Source: Actinomadura sp. K4S16 (GTDB lineage: Bacteria > Actinomycetota > Actinomycetes > Streptosporangiales > Streptosporangiaceae). Taken from it: DNA of 64,000 nucleotides. A program made the translations under genes and the position numbers. Within the stretch, counting starts at the first letter, position 1; each line of letters opens with the position of its first letter. The DNA is taken from NCBI RefSeq assembly GCF_008327685.1, contig NZ_BDDE01000034.1, positions 1-64,000 of the forward strand, read 5' to 3'. The notes beneath the pieces were generated by a model. It worked only from the letters and a program-made list of their open reading frames with translations, made no database searches and had not been told where the DNA came from. Below, piece after piece: positions 51,208 through 60,700 of the stretch.

Positions 51208-51232
51208 GCGCCGCGCGCGGGGGGCGCGGCGC
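51208..51232 (+). terminator. GC-rich hairpin after the conservon
   Basis: GCGCCGCGC (51208-51216) pairs with 51224-51232 over a 7-nt loop, 22 bp after cvnD. No T-run follows, so termination efficiency is uncertain. Confidence 0.45.
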
Positions 51233-51323
51233 GGTCCGGCCGCCGGGCTACGGTCGCGTAGGTCGTGTGCACGATGCATGATTGTTCGTCGTGATCGACC
51301 ATGAATCCGCGTTGGGGGCTGCG

Positions 51324-52097
51324 ATGAGCGAAGTGGAGCAGATCGGCAAGTACGTGGCCATCGGTGACAGCTTCACCGAGGGCATGAACGACCCCTATCC
51401 CGGCCAGGACGACGTCTTCCGCGGCTGGGCGGACCGGCTCGCCGAGCACATCGCCGTGCTGAACCCGGGCCTGCGCTACGCCAACCTCGCCGTCCGCGGC
51501 AAGCTCGTGCGCCAGATCGTGGACGACCAGGTGCCGATCGCCGTGGACCTCGCGCCCGACCTGGTGACGCTCTGCGCCGGCGGCAACGACATGATCCGTC
51601 CCGGCGCGGATCCCGACGCGGCCGCGGTCGTGTTCGACGACGCGGTCCGGCGGCTGCGCGGCACCGGGGCCCGCGTCGTGGTCTTCACCGGGTTCGATCC
51701 GCGCGGGCTGCGCTCCGGCGGCCGCATCCGGGGCAAGGCCGCCACCTACAACATGCACCTGCGCGCGATCGCCGACCACCGCGGCTGCTCGGTGGTGGAC
51801 CTGTGGCCGCTGCGCGTCTTCCACGACCCGCGCGCCTGGTACGAGGACCGCCTGCACCTGTCGCCCGAGGGGCACCGGCGCATGGCGCTCTACGTGGCGG
51901 AGGCGATCGGCGTCCCGGTGGAGGGCGACTGGCGCGAGCCCTGGCCGCCCCTGGACCGCGCCGACTGGCTCACGATGAGGCGCGAGGACGTCCACTGGGC
52001 CCGGACCTACCTCCTGCCGTGGATCGGCCGCCGGGCCACGGGCCGCTCCTCGGGCGACGGCCGCGGCCCCAAGCGCCCCACCCCCCTGCCGCTCTAG
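51324..52097 (+). CDS. SGNH/GDSL-family hydrolase
   Basis: 257 aa, no signal peptide. KYVAIGDSFTEGMNDPYPG (block I serine), NLAVRGKLVRQIV, TLCAGGNDMIRPG (block III Asn) and WYEDRLHLSPEGHRRM (block V Asp/His). It shares these blocks with the SGNH protein at 32837, but the C-terminal 50 residues (DWLTMRREDVHWARTYLLPW) are additional. The ATG at 51324 has GGGGG upstream; an earlier in-frame start at 51282 lacks one. Confidence 0.88.
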   Translation: MSEVEQIGKYVAIGDSFTEGMNDPYPGQDDVFRGWADRLAEHIAVLNPGLRYANLAVRGKLVRQIVDDQVPIAVDLAPDLVTLCAGGNDMIRPGADPDAAAVVFDDAVRRLRGTGARVVVFTGFDPRGLRSGGRIRGKAATYNMHLRAIADHRGCSVVDLWPLRVFHDPRAWYEDRLHLSPEGHRRMALYVAEAIGVPVEGDWREPWPPLDRADWLTMRREDVHWARTYLLPWIGRRATGRSSGDGRGPKRPTPLPL

Positions 52098-52107
52098 GCG
52101 GGGCCCG

Positions 52108-52131
52108 CCGGCCCGGCCGCCGCCGGGCCGG
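52108..52131. terminator. bidirectional hairpin between convergent genes
   Basis: CCGGCCCGGC (52108-52117) pairs with 52122-52131 over a 4-nt loop. It lies between the convergent SGNH and STAS genes. Confidence 0.55.
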
Positions 52132-52136
52132 TCGCC

Positions 52137-52490
52137 TCAGGCGGGGTCGGGCTCGGCCGCGAGGGCCTCCTGGAGGGTCCGCTTCACGGGGATGCGCCGG
52201 TGCAGCCCCGTGATCTCCAGGGCGCGGCGGACGATGGGCCGGGGGCCCGCGAGGACGAGGCTGCCGCCCGCCGCGGTGGCGGCCTTGTAACAGGTGACGA
52301 TGACCGAGAGACCGCCCGAGTCCATGAACTCGAGGTCGGTGAGGTCCAGCACGAGGTGGTCGCCGTGCTCGCGGCGCGCCTCCTCCAGTCGGACGCGCAG
52401 CTCCTCGGAGCCGGCGACGTCGAGTTCTCCGCACAGCCTGAGGACGGCGCGTCCACCGTCTGACCGCGTGGTCACTTCCAAAGGTGACAC
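52137..52490 (-). CDS. STAS-domain anti-sigma factor antagonist
   Basis: 117 aa. LRLCGELDVAGSEELRVRL and LDLTDLEFMDSGGLSVIVT, with the conserved phosphorylatable serine in MDSGG retained (unlike the STAS protein at 3255). The unphosphorylated form would bind an RsbW-type anti-sigma kinase. The GTG at 52490 with GAGGGG upstream is preferred; the frame is open to a TTG at 52556. No anti-sigma gene is adjacent. Confidence 0.88.
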   Translation of the reverse strand: MSPLEVTTRSDGGRAVLRLCGELDVAGSEELRVRLEEARREHGDHLVLDLTDLEFMDSGGLSVIVTCYKAATAAGGSLVLAGPRPIVRRALEITGLHRRIPVKRTLQEALAAEPDPA

Positions 52491-52676
52491 GGGGGGTTCC
52501 CCTCTTGTGTGCTGCTTTGGCCGGACTTCGTCCGGCGAATAGTTTCCGTCCGACAACTATCGCGGACGCCGGGCCGCCTGCCAACCCGCCGCAACGGGGG
52601 TGTGCGTGATCGTGACGCGCCGTAAGGTGCTGTCGGATGTGATTGCCTCGATCCGCTGCGTAGGAGACGACCCCAG

Positions 52677-55600
52677 GTGAGTTCCCCCCGGCTGCCGGAC
52701 CATCTCGAAGTGCTGCTCACTGAGGAGCCGGTCCTCGACGTGTACGCGTACGGCCCGTGGCGCGTGCCTGACGGCTTGTACGAGAAGATGCGCGAGCGCG
52801 CGGTCGCCTACAACACCGACCAGCGCGCCCTCGTGCTGACGCGGCAGCTCAGCGACTTCTACGGGAGCGACACCAGCGCCGCGGGGGCGGAGCAGTGGTC
52901 GCTGCTGACGTTCCTGCTGGGCGCGTCGGCGGTGCGCGGCGGGTCGCGCGGCGATGTCGACTACGAGCTGCTGTCGGACTTCCTGGCGACGCCCGAGTCG
53001 GCGGTGCGGGACCCGGTGGCGTGGTTCACCCAGGGCGGGCGGTGGCGTCCGCCGGGCCTGTGGCTGCCCGAGCCGGCCGGAGACGACCGGGAGCGCCGCG
53101 CGGTGATGTACGAGCTGGCGCGGGCCGGGCTGGAGGTCTTCGAGGGCCTGGAGCCGCTGGAGCGGCGCCGGCGGGCGCTGATGGGCCTGTTCGACCGGCG
53201 CGCCGCCGACCCGGCGCTGCGCGAGGCGGACATGACCGTCCCCAACCGGCGGCTGGAGGAGGTGTGGGTCTCCGGCCTGACCGACGAGGAACTGGCCGTC
53301 CTGCCCGAGCTCGCCGGTCCGGTGGGCTACCTGGGCTGGGTGTGCGAGGGGCTGGACGCCGCGCACGAGCGGCTGGCCGGAGCCGTGGCCGACGGGGAAG
53401 GGCCCGACGACGCCCTGGCGCGCCTGCTGCTGGCGGCGGACGCCGCGGTCGTCCCGGCCGAACTGGCGGTCGTGCTGGGCGGCCCCCGCTACGAGAACGT
53501 GGAGGAGCGGTTCCGCGCGGCGCGGGAGGGCTTCGCCGCCGAGGCGTGGCAGTACGACGTGCGGGCGTGGCTGGCGCGCGGCCTGGTCGCGGGCGAGGCG
53601 GACGCGGCCCGCGCCTGGCTGGACATGGCGGTGCGGTTCACCGGCGCGGTGCAGGGCCTGCCGGAGGCGCCGGTAAGCCCGCGCTGCCGGGTGCCGGTGC
53701 GCCCGTTCCAGGTCGACCTGCGGCGCCTGTTCACCGTCCGCCGGGTCTTCAACACCCTGAAGTTCGGCGGCGGCGAGGGCGACGAGCGGACCTCCGGGAC
53801 CGAGCCCGAGCCCGTGACCGAGGGCGGGGCGCGGCTGGTCGGGCAGCCGGAGCTGGCGCGGGCGGTGCAGGACGCGGTGGCGGCGCGGCTGGCCGACCAG
53901 CGGCCGGTCCGGCTGCTGATCGCCGGGCCGGAGGGCACCGGGAAGGGCACCGCGGCCGAGATCGTCGAGGAGCTGCTGGCCGGGCGCGGCGCCGTCCGCG
54001 AGGCGCTGTGGATCTCCGACCAGGTCTTCGCCTCGCTCGGCGTGAGCGAGGCCGTCCTGTGGCTGCAGGCCCGCGTCCGCGAGTGCCTGGAGCACCGGAT
54101 GCTCCTGGTCGTGGACGACCTGGAGAAGCTCGCCGCGCACGAGCGCTGCGGCGCCGCCGCGGCCGAGGAGCTGCGCCGGCTCATGGCGCGCTCGCCGTCC
54201 CTGAACGTCGTCGCGCTGTGCCGCCCCGGCGGCGACCGGCGGCTGTTCGACGCCAACCCCGCGCTGGTCCGGGCGTTCGAGGCCGCCCGCACCCGCGACT
54301 TCACCGAGGACGACTTCGCCGAGCTGTTCACCCTGGCCGTCGCGCGGCGCGGCGCGCGGGCCGGCGAGCAGGTCGCCGCGGCCGCGGGCGCCCTGCTCCG
54401 CCGCACCCCGCCGCTGCTGAACCTGCGCGGCGCCCGGCTGGTGGAGCACATGGCGGCCCAGGCCGTCGCCGCCGCCGACCGCCGGGCCCGCCAGGAAGCA
54501 GCGGACGCACCGGACGGACAGGGCGGACCGGACGGGGCGGACGCCGGGCCGCTGGAGGTCACCGCCGCCGACCTGCCGCAGCGGCTCATCGCGGGCCGTC
54601 CCGACGAGTCCGACCCGCTCGCCGAGCTGGCCGCCTGCGTCGGCATCGAGCCCGTCAAGCGGGAGGTCGAGGCGCTGATCGCCGAGGCCAACGCGGCGCG
54701 GCTGCGCCGCGAGGCGGGCATGACGGCGCGGACGCGGCTGCGGCACCTGGTCTTCACCGGGAACCCCGGAACCGGCAAGGGCAAGGTCGCGCGGATCCTC
54801 GGCCGGATCTACGCCGACATCGGCGTGCTGTCGTCCGGCCACATGGTCGAGGTGGAGCGCGCCGACCTGCTCGGCGAGTACGCCAGCGAGAGCGTGCTGC
54901 GCGTGCGCCGGGCGGTCGAGCAGGCCCACGGCGGCGTCCTGGTCGTCCGCGACGCGCACGCCCTGGTGTCGGCCGCGGCCGACGCGGCGCGCGGCCGCGA
55001 GGTGCTGGACGTGCTGCTGACCAGCGTCCAGGCGCACACCGACGACCTCGTCGTCGTGCTGACCGGTCCGGAGGCGGAGATGAACGGGCTGCTGAAGGCG
55101 CACCCCGACCTCGCCGCCGCCTTCCCCCGCACGCTCCGCTTCCCCGACCTCACCGACGAGGAGCTGGTGGAGGTGTTCACCGCCAAGGCCGCCGACTCGG
55201 GGTTCGAGCTCGCCCCCGGCGTCCTGGACAAGGTGCGCGCGCTGGTCGAGGCGGCGCCGCGCGAGCGCGGGATCGGCAACGTCCGCATCATGACGAACCT
55301 GCTGGAACGGGCCGTCGCGATGCAGGGGCGCCGCGTCCTCGCGGACGGGATCGTCGACGAGGACGAGTCCCTCGACGTGATCCTGCCGGAGGACGTCCCC
55401 GACACCCTCACCCGCGGCCGCGACGACGTCCCCGGCGACCCGCTCGCGGAGATCGAGCGGCTGATCGGCCTGGCCGACATCAAGCGGGAGGTGGCCGCGC
55501 TGGTCGCCGAGGTCCGCGCGGAGCAGCTGCGGCGCGACGCCAAGGTGTCACCGGCGCCGCCGGCCCGGCACATGGTGTTCTCCGGCAACCCGGGCACCGC

Positions 55601-56288
55601 CAAGACGACGATCGCGCGGCTGATCGCCGCCGTGTTCGCCCGGCTCGGCCTGCTGTCGTCCGGGCACCTGGTGGAGGTCACCCGCGCCGACCTCGTCGCC
55701 GAGTTCATCGGGCAGACCGCGCCGCGGGTGCGGGACGCGGTCGGCCGCGCCCTCGGCGGCGTCCTGTTCGTGGACGAGGCGTACACGCTGGCCTCCGGCG
55801 GCGGCGACCGGCGCGACTTCGGCCACGAGGCGATCGCCGAGCTGCTGCGGCTGATGGAGGAGCACCGCGGCGACCTGGTGGTCATCGTCGCGGGCTACGA
55901 CGCCGAGATGGAGCGGTTCCTGGACGCCAACCCGGGGCTGAAGTCGCGGTTCCCGAAGCGGCTGCGCTTCCCCGACTACACCGACGACGAGCTCGTCACG
56001 ATCTTCGAGTTCATGGCGGCGGAGGACGGGTTCGCGCTCGCCCCCGGGATCCTGGAAGAACTGCGCCGCCTCGTCGCGGCCCAGCCGCGCGGCTCCTCGT
56101 TCGGCAACGCCCGGCTCGTCCGCAACCTGCTGGAGGCGGCGATCTCCCGGCAGGCGCAGCGCATCACCGCCAAGGAGGACGCGGCGCCCGGCGAGATCGA
56201 CCCGGCCGAGGTGGCGCTGCTGCGCCCCGAGGACCTGCCCGAGGCGCCGCCCCGCGAGGACGAGGGAGGGTACGGCCCCTACATCTAG
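52677..56288 (+). CDS. triple AAA+ (CbxX/CfqX-type) ATPase
   Basis: 1203 aa. A helical N-terminal region (1-370, EccA-like in position) is followed by three AAA modules. Module 1, about 400-560: Walker A GPEGTGKGT, Walker B VVDDLEK. Module 2, about 650-880: Walker A GNPGTGKGK, but Walker B reads VVRDAHAL, lacking the catalytic acid pair. Module 3, about 925-1170: GNPGTAKTT with intact FVDEAYTLASGG, and LKSRFPKRLRFPDY. Modules 2 and 3 are clear duplicates (GVLSSGHMVEV versus GLLSSGHLVEV). Such proteins remodel partners; no secretion (ESX) genes are nearby. The GTG at 52677 follows AGGAG at about 10 nt. Confidence 0.85.
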   Translation: MSSPRLPDHLEVLLTEEPVLDVYAYGPWRVPDGLYEKMRERAVAYNTDQRALVLTRQLSDFYGSDTSAAGAEQWSLLTFLLGASAVRGGSRGDVDYELLSDFLATPESAVRDPVAWFTQGGRWRPPGLWLPEPAGDDRERRAVMYELARAGLEVFEGLEPLERRRRALMGLFDRRAADPALREADMTVPNRRLEEVWVSGLTDEELAVLPELAGPVGYLGWVCEGLDAAHERLAGAVADGEGPDDALARLLLAADAAVVPAELAVVLGGPRYENVEERFRAAREGFAAEAWQYDVRAWLARGLVAGEADAARAWLDMAVRFTGAVQGLPEAPVSPRCRVPVRPFQVDLRRLFTVRRVFNTLKFGGGEGDERTSGTEPEPVTEGGARLVGQPELARAVQDAVAARLADQRPVRLLIAGPEGTGKGTAAEIVEELLAGRGAVREALWISDQVFASLGVSEAVLWLQARVRECLEHRMLLVVDDLEKLAAHERCGAAAAEELRRLMARSPSLNVVALCRPGGDRRLFDANPALVRAFEAARTRDFTEDDFAELFTLAVARRGARAGEQVAAAAGALLRRTPPLLNLRGARLVEHMAAQAVAAADRRARQEAADAPDGQGGPDGADAGPLEVTAADLPQRLIAGRPDESDPLAELAACVGIEPVKREVEALIAEANAARLRREAGMTARTRLRHLVFTGNPGTGKGKVARILGRIYADIGVLSSGHMVEVERADLLGEYASESVLRVRRAVEQAHGGVLVVRDAHALVSAAADAARGREVLDVLLTSVQAHTDDLVVVLTGPEAEMNGLLKAHPDLAAAFPRTLRFPDLTDEELVEVFTAKAADSGFELAPGVLDKVRALVEAAPRERGIGNVRIMTNLLERAVAMQGRRVLADGIVDEDESLDVILPEDVPDTLTRGRDDVPGDPLAEIERLIGLADIKREVAALVAEVRAEQLRRDAKVSPAPPARHMVFSGNPGTAKTTIARLIAAVFARLGLLSSGHLVEVTRADLVAEFIGQTAPRVRDAVGRALGGVLFVDEAYTLASGGGDRRDFGHEAIAELLRLMEEHRGDLVVIVAGYDAEMERFLDANPGLKSRFPKRLRFPDYTDDELVTIFEFMAAEDGFALAPGILEELRRLVAAQPRGSSFGNARLVRNLLEAAISRQAQRITAKEDAAPGEIDPAEVALLRPEDLPEAPPREDEGGYGPYI

Positions 56289-56316
56289 GGCGGCCCGTCG
56301 CCGGGAACACGAGGGC

Positions 56317-58353
56317 TCAGCCGGCTTCCGCGGCCAGCCCGTCCGCCGCGGGGCCGGCCGCGCCGGTCCGCGGCCCGGCCGCCCCGTAGGCCGACGCCTG
56401 GAGCGAGTACAGGTCGGCGTAGAGGCCGCCCCGGGCCATCAGCGCGGCGTGGCCGCCCTCCTCGATCACCTCGCCGTGCTCCAGGACGTAGATCCGGTCG
56501 GCGTAGCGGACGCTGGCGAGCCGGTGGGTGATGAGCAGGACGGTCCGGCCGTCGGCGTGCGTGCGGATCCGCTCGAACAGCTGGTGCTCGGCGCGGGCGT
56601 CCAGGGCGGCGGTCGGCTCGTCGCAGATCAGCAGCGGCGCGTCCCGGTAGAACCCGCGGGCCACGGCGAGCCGCTGCCACTGCCCGCCCGACAGCTCGGC
56701 GCCGCCCTTGAACCGGCGGTCCAGCAGCGTGCCGTACCCGAGGGCGAGCCCGGCGACGACCTCGTCGGCGCCGGAGGCGCGGGCGGCGCCGAGCATCGCC
56801 GGGTCCTCGTCCCCGCCCTCGGCGGGCTCGCCGCCGCGGCCCATCGTGATGTTCTGCCGCGCGGTCATCGGCCAGTGCGTGTACTCCTGCGCGATGACGG
56901 CGACGCGCTCCCACACCTCGGCCGGGTCCACCTCCGCCAGCGGCACGCCGTCCCAGCGCACCTCGCCGGCGTCCGGGTCGTACAGGCCCGCCATGATCTT
57001 GGCGAGGGTCGTCTTGCCGGAGCCGTTCTCGCCGACGAGCGCGACCACCTCGCCCTTGCGCAGGTCCAGCGAGACGCCCCTGAGGGACGGCGTCTCGGCG
57101 CCCGGGTAGGTGAACTCCACGTCCCGGACGCTGATCAGCCCGAAGTCGTCGGGGAGCCGCGCGCGCCGCGCCGCCGCGGCGGCGGGCAGCGCCCGGCGCG
57201 GGATACGCCGCTCGGCGGCCTCGCAGAACGCCAGGTAGTCGCCGAAGTACAGGCCCTCCTCGTAGCACCGGTTGACCGCGAACACCAGATTGGCCAGGGA
57301 CGACTGGCCCGAGCGGATCGCGAGGACCGCCGTGCCCGCGACCGCCAGCGGCACCGCCCCCTTCCACAGCATGACGCCGAGCGCGACGTAGACCAGCGCC
57401 GTCGCCACGCCCTTGCCCACGTCTCCGGTGACCTTCACGACGGTCTGCCTGCGGGCCACGTCCAGCTCGACCCGCCGCTGGTGGGAGGCGGACCGGTCGT
57501 ACTGGTCCAGCAGGAAGCGCCGCATCGTGAACGAGCGCACCTCGGCGGCGTGCCGCCGCTCCACCATCAGGTCGGACAGGATCCACTTGCGGCGCGTCAC
57601 CCCGATCAGCGACAGCATCATCAGGTACCGCATCCGCGCGCTGCGGACCGACGCCCAGCCCTCCGGCACGGCGGTGAGGAGCAGCAGCGGCAGCAGGATC
57701 GGATGCAGCACGCCGAGCGTCCCGGCCGCCGCGACCATGCCGATGAGGCCCGTCAGGACGTCCACGGCGTGCCGGACCACCTGGGGCGCCGACATCATGC
57801 CGCGCCCCTCCGCCCGCTTCAGGTCGTCCAGGAAGTCCGAGTCGTCCAGCGCGGTCAGGTCCACCGCGGTCGTCGTCTCGTACAGCCGCAGCTCGACCAG
57901 CCGCTCCACCTGCGGCTCCAGCCGGGACTGCGCCCAGCCCGCGCCCGCCAGCAGCCCCGCCCGCAGCGCCACCGCCCCCGCGACCATCGCCAGCGACGGC
58001 AGGGCGTCGACCCGCGACGGGGTCGGCGCCTCGCTGAACAGCGCGGTCAGCACGCCGGTCGTGGCCAGCAGCCAGAACGCGGTGAAGAACCCCGCGGCGA
58101 TGTTGAGCGAGACGGTCGCGAGCGCGTCGGCGCGGCTCGCCCGCCAGGCCAGCCCCGCGGCCTGGACGATCATCGACGGGAGCCGCCGCGCGATCGTGGC
58201 CATCCCCGTCTCGGTGAGTTCCCTGTCCTTCGCGTGCCAGGTGAGGATCACCTCGGGGAATCCCTGGTCGGGGACCGCCTCCGGGCGGTGGCGGCGGCGC
58301 CGGAACGTCCGGCGCGGCCTGGATGTCCTGGGAGAACGCCGTCGTGTGCCCAT
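56317..58353 (-). CDS. ABC exporter, fused permease-ATPase
   Basis: 678 aa. A transmembrane region (about residues 50-340; AAGFFTAFWLLATTGVLTALF and ATALVYVALGVMLW) is fused to an ATPase with Walker A GENGSGKTT, signature LSGGQWQR, Walker B LLICDEPTAALD and H-loop ITHRLAS. Heterodimer-type or half exporter; it has an atypical VIAQEYTHWP Q-loop and an Arg-rich N-terminus. Substrate unknown. The ATG at 58353 has GGAGGGG upstream. It converges with the AAA+ gene. Confidence 0.9.
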   Translation of the reverse strand: MGTRRRSPRTSRPRRTFRRRRHRPEAVPDQGFPEVILTWHAKDRELTETGMATIARRLPSMIVQAAGLAWRASRADALATVSLNIAAGFFTAFWLLATTGVLTALFSEAPTPSRVDALPSLAMVAGAVALRAGLLAGAGWAQSRLEPQVERLVELRLYETTTAVDLTALDDSDFLDDLKRAEGRGMMSAPQVVRHAVDVLTGLIGMVAAAGTLGVLHPILLPLLLLTAVPEGWASVRSARMRYLMMLSLIGVTRRKWILSDLMVERRHAAEVRSFTMRRFLLDQYDRSASHQRRVELDVARRQTVVKVTGDVGKGVATALVYVALGVMLWKGAVPLAVAGTAVLAIRSGQSSLANLVFAVNRCYEEGLYFGDYLAFCEAAERRIPRRALPAAAAARRARLPDDFGLISVRDVEFTYPGAETPSLRGVSLDLRKGEVVALVGENGSGKTTLAKIMAGLYDPDAGEVRWDGVPLAEVDPAEVWERVAVIAQEYTHWPMTARQNITMGRGGEPAEGGDEDPAMLGAARASGADEVVAGLALGYGTLLDRRFKGGAELSGGQWQRLAVARGFYRDAPLLICDEPTAALDARAEHQLFERIRTHADGRTVLLITHRLASVRYADRIYVLEHGEVIEEGGHAALMARGGLYADLYSLQASAYGAAGPRTGAAGPAADGLAAEAG

Positions 58354-58558
58354 GCGCCGCCCCTCCGCGCGTACTACCGGCCACGGGCAGTGTGCGCCCT
58401 TAGGGGGACGATGTCCGCTTCTTTTCTCACAGAGGGCGGTGATTTGTGGGTGTGGACAATCATGCGCCGGACGGACGCGGCGCGCGTCCGGGTTGTCTAG
58501 GGTCTACGCCATGACGGACGGCTGGCCGGACGGCCGGACACGTAAGGAGGGCGGCCGC

Positions 58559-59674
58559 GTGGCGCGCAGCAGAGACCACTCCGCACGCGCGGAGCACCAC
58601 CACGCCGCCTACGGGCGGGACACCTACGAGGACCCGTACGACGACCCGTACGCTGGCGACCAGCTCGCCGGGGGACGGGTCGAGCAGGGCGGCCCCTACG
58701 GCGGCGCGCCCTACCGGCGGCGGCGCCGGCGGCGCTGGCCGCGCGTGCTCGGCGCCCTGCTGGCCGTGCTCCTGGTGGTCGTCGTCGGCGGCTACTTCTA
58801 CCTGGACTCCCGGCTGAAGCGCGAGTCGGTCCTCGTCGACTACCCGGGCCGGGTCGCCGACACCCCGGGGACGAACTGGCTGATCGTCGGGTCCGACAGC
58901 CGCGAGGGCCTGTCCAAGGACGACCAGAAGCGCCTCGCGACCGGGTTCGCCTCCGGGCGCCGCACCGACTCGATGATGCTGCTGCACTACGGCTCCGGCG
59001 GGACGTCGCTCATCAGCCTGCCGCGCGACTCCTACCTCCCGATCCCCGGGCACGGCTCGAACAAGCTGAACGCCGCCTTCGCCTTCGGCGGCCCCAAGCT
59101 GCTCGTCCAGACCGTGGAGAAGGCCACCGGGCTGCACATCGACCACTACGCCGAGATCGGCTTCGGCGGCTTCGTGGGCGTCGTGGACGCCGTCGGCGGC
59201 GTCGACATCTGCGTCAAGGAGAACATCAAGGACCGCAAGGCGGGGCTGAACCTCAAGGCGGGATGCCAGACGCTGAACGGCGGCGAGGCGCTCGGCTACG
59301 TCCGGACCCGCGCCTTCGCCCGCGCCGACCTCGAACGCGTGGAGCACCAGCGGCAGTTCTTCGGCGCGCTGATGAAGAAGGCGACGAGCCCCGGCACCAT
59401 GCTCAACCCGTTCCGCAGCGTCCCGCTGGCCATGAACGCCACCAGCAACTTCCTGGTGGACGACGGCGACCACCTGTACGACCTGGTCCGCATGATGTGG
59501 GCGATGAAGGGCGTCAGCGGCGGGAGCGGCGTGACGACCACCGTCCCGATAGGCGGCAGCGGCAGCTCGGCCGCCGCGGGCTCCTACATCACGTGGGACA
59601 GGTCCAAGGCGTCCACGCTGTTCGGCGCGCTCAAGCAGGACCAGGAGATCCCGCCGAACGTCATCACGAAGTGA
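58559..59674 (+). CDS. LytR-CpsA-Psr (LCP) family cell-wall ligase
   Basis: 371 aa. An acidic cytoplasmic N-terminus (about 60 residues), one membrane helix (VLGALLAVLLVVVVGGYFYL) and an extracellular LCP domain with NWLIVGSDSREG, RRTDSMMLLHYG, LPRDSYLPIPGHGSNKLNAAFAFGG and LGYVRTRAFARADLERVEHQ, the polyprenyl-phosphate/arginine motif set. It transfers glycopolymers to peptidoglycan. The GTG at 58559 has AAGGAGG 8 nt upstream and is preferred to an ATG at 58511 without one. Confidence 0.93.
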   Translation: MARSRDHSARAEHHHAAYGRDTYEDPYDDPYAGDQLAGGRVEQGGPYGGAPYRRRRRRRWPRVLGALLAVLLVVVVGGYFYLDSRLKRESVLVDYPGRVADTPGTNWLIVGSDSREGLSKDDQKRLATGFASGRRTDSMMLLHYGSGGTSLISLPRDSYLPIPGHGSNKLNAAFAFGGPKLLVQTVEKATGLHIDHYAEIGFGGFVGVVDAVGGVDICVKENIKDRKAGLNLKAGCQTLNGGEALGYVRTRAFARADLERVEHQRQFFGALMKKATSPGTMLNPFRSVPLAMNATSNFLVDDGDHLYDLVRMMWAMKGVSGGSGVTTTVPIGGSGSSAAAGSYITWDRSKASTLFGALKQDQEIPPNVITK

Positions 59675-59727
59675 CGGGCCGCGCCCGGCGCGGAGTGACG
59701 GGTCGGGCGCTGCAATAGAGTCGGGGC

Positions 59728-60021
59728 ATGTCCGAAGCGACGCCAGACGGCGGGAACCTGGACGAGTTGACGTCCAAGGAGCTGTACGAGCGAGCGATGG
59801 GTCTCGCCAAGGAGCGGCACGACGTCGGCTTCCTGTGGGACCTGCTGCGCGCCATCCCGGCCGCCGCGGCGGCCACGGGTGAGGTCGACCGGGCCGAGTT
59901 CGACCTCTTCCACGGCCTGTCGCTGCTGGAGGAGTTCACGCACGCCGGAGAGGGCGAGATGGCGGACGCGCTGCGGCCGTTCTACATCGACTACCTCGCG
60001 CGGCACGCCAAGGGGACCTGA
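59728..60021 (+). CDS. conserved hypothetical helical protein
   Basis: 97 aa, mostly helical and acidic: LTSKELYERAMGLAKERHDVGFLWDLLRAIP and ADALRPFYIDYLARHAKGT. No motif of known function, signal peptide or membrane segment. It is 53 bp after the LCP gene in the same orientation. The pattern resembles short conserved actinobacterial proteins, but I do not recognise a named family. Confidence 0.7.
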   Translation: MSEATPDGGNLDELTSKELYERAMGLAKERHDVGFLWDLLRAIPAAAAATGEVDRAEFDLFHGLSLLEEFTHAGEGEMADALRPFYIDYLARHAKGT

Positions 60022-60106
60022 CCCGCCCTTTGTCCCCTCTTGATCTCTCATCGGCCACCCTGGGGAATCACGGAGAGTAAGTGATCCAGTGCAGAGGGTG
60101 GTCGTA

Positions 60107-60265
60107 GTGAACAAGAAGTACATGAAGGTCGCCGCCATCGCCTTCGTGGCGTGGTACGTCATCAGCCGGCCCCAGGGGGCGGCGCACCTCGTCAACAACG
60201 CCCTGAGCGGGCTCGGGAACGCCGCCGAGTCGTTGTCGCAGTTCATGAGCGCCATTCCGAACTGA
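60107..60265 (+). CDS. small single-pass membrane protein, paralogue A
   Basis: 52 aa, beginning VNKKYMKVAAIAFVAWYVIS and ending SLSQFMSAIPN. One N-terminal hydrophobic helix, then an amphipathic VNNALSGLGNAAES region. GTG at 60107 with AGAGGG upstream. Clearly related to the 51-aa protein at 60434, so the two arose by tandem duplication. Function unknown. Confidence 0.7.
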   Translation: MNKKYMKVAAIAFVAWYVISRPQGAAHLVNNALSGLGNAAESLSQFMSAIPN

Positions 60266-60433
60266 CGGCCGGCTCTCCGGCTCCCTGCCCCGCCGGTGCG
60301 GGGGTTCTCAACGGGACGCCACCAAGCGGTTGCCCACACGTCACAGTAAAATCGCGCTTTGCGGGCAGACGCGGCGGGGCACAATGGGATCGGGTCGATT
60401 GTGTCGCGCGCTACAAAAGGGACGGCGTTACGG

Positions 60434-60589
60434 ATGAAGAAGAACCTCCGCTATGTGGCGATCGCCTTCGTCATCTTCTACTTGCTGAGCTCACCGACGG
60501 ATGCGGCAGGAGTGGTCAACAACGCCTTCGACCAGCTGGGCAACGCGGGCAACCAGCTCGCCTCCTTCGTGAACGCCTTGGGCAAGTGA
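60434..60589 (+). CDS. small single-pass membrane protein, paralogue B
   Basis: 51 aa, beginning MKKNLRYVAIAFVIFYLLSS and ending FVNALGK. It shares VAIAFV..Y, VVNNAF..LGNA and SFVNA with the paralogue at 60107, but not its linker. ATG at 60434 with GGGACGG upstream. The 168-bp spacer before it contains CACAGTAAAATCG, a possible promoter of its own. Confidence 0.7.
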   Translation: MKKNLRYVAIAFVIFYLLSSPTDAAGVVNNAFDQLGNAGNQLASFVNALGK

Positions 60590-60700
60590 CGGGCGCCCTG
60601 GGCGCGTGAGCGCGGCCGGCGGCGCGGGCACCCCGGCCGCCGGCGGCATCGGCGGCGTGGACGGGGCCGATCCGCGGAGCGATCTCCTAGGATCGGCCAC

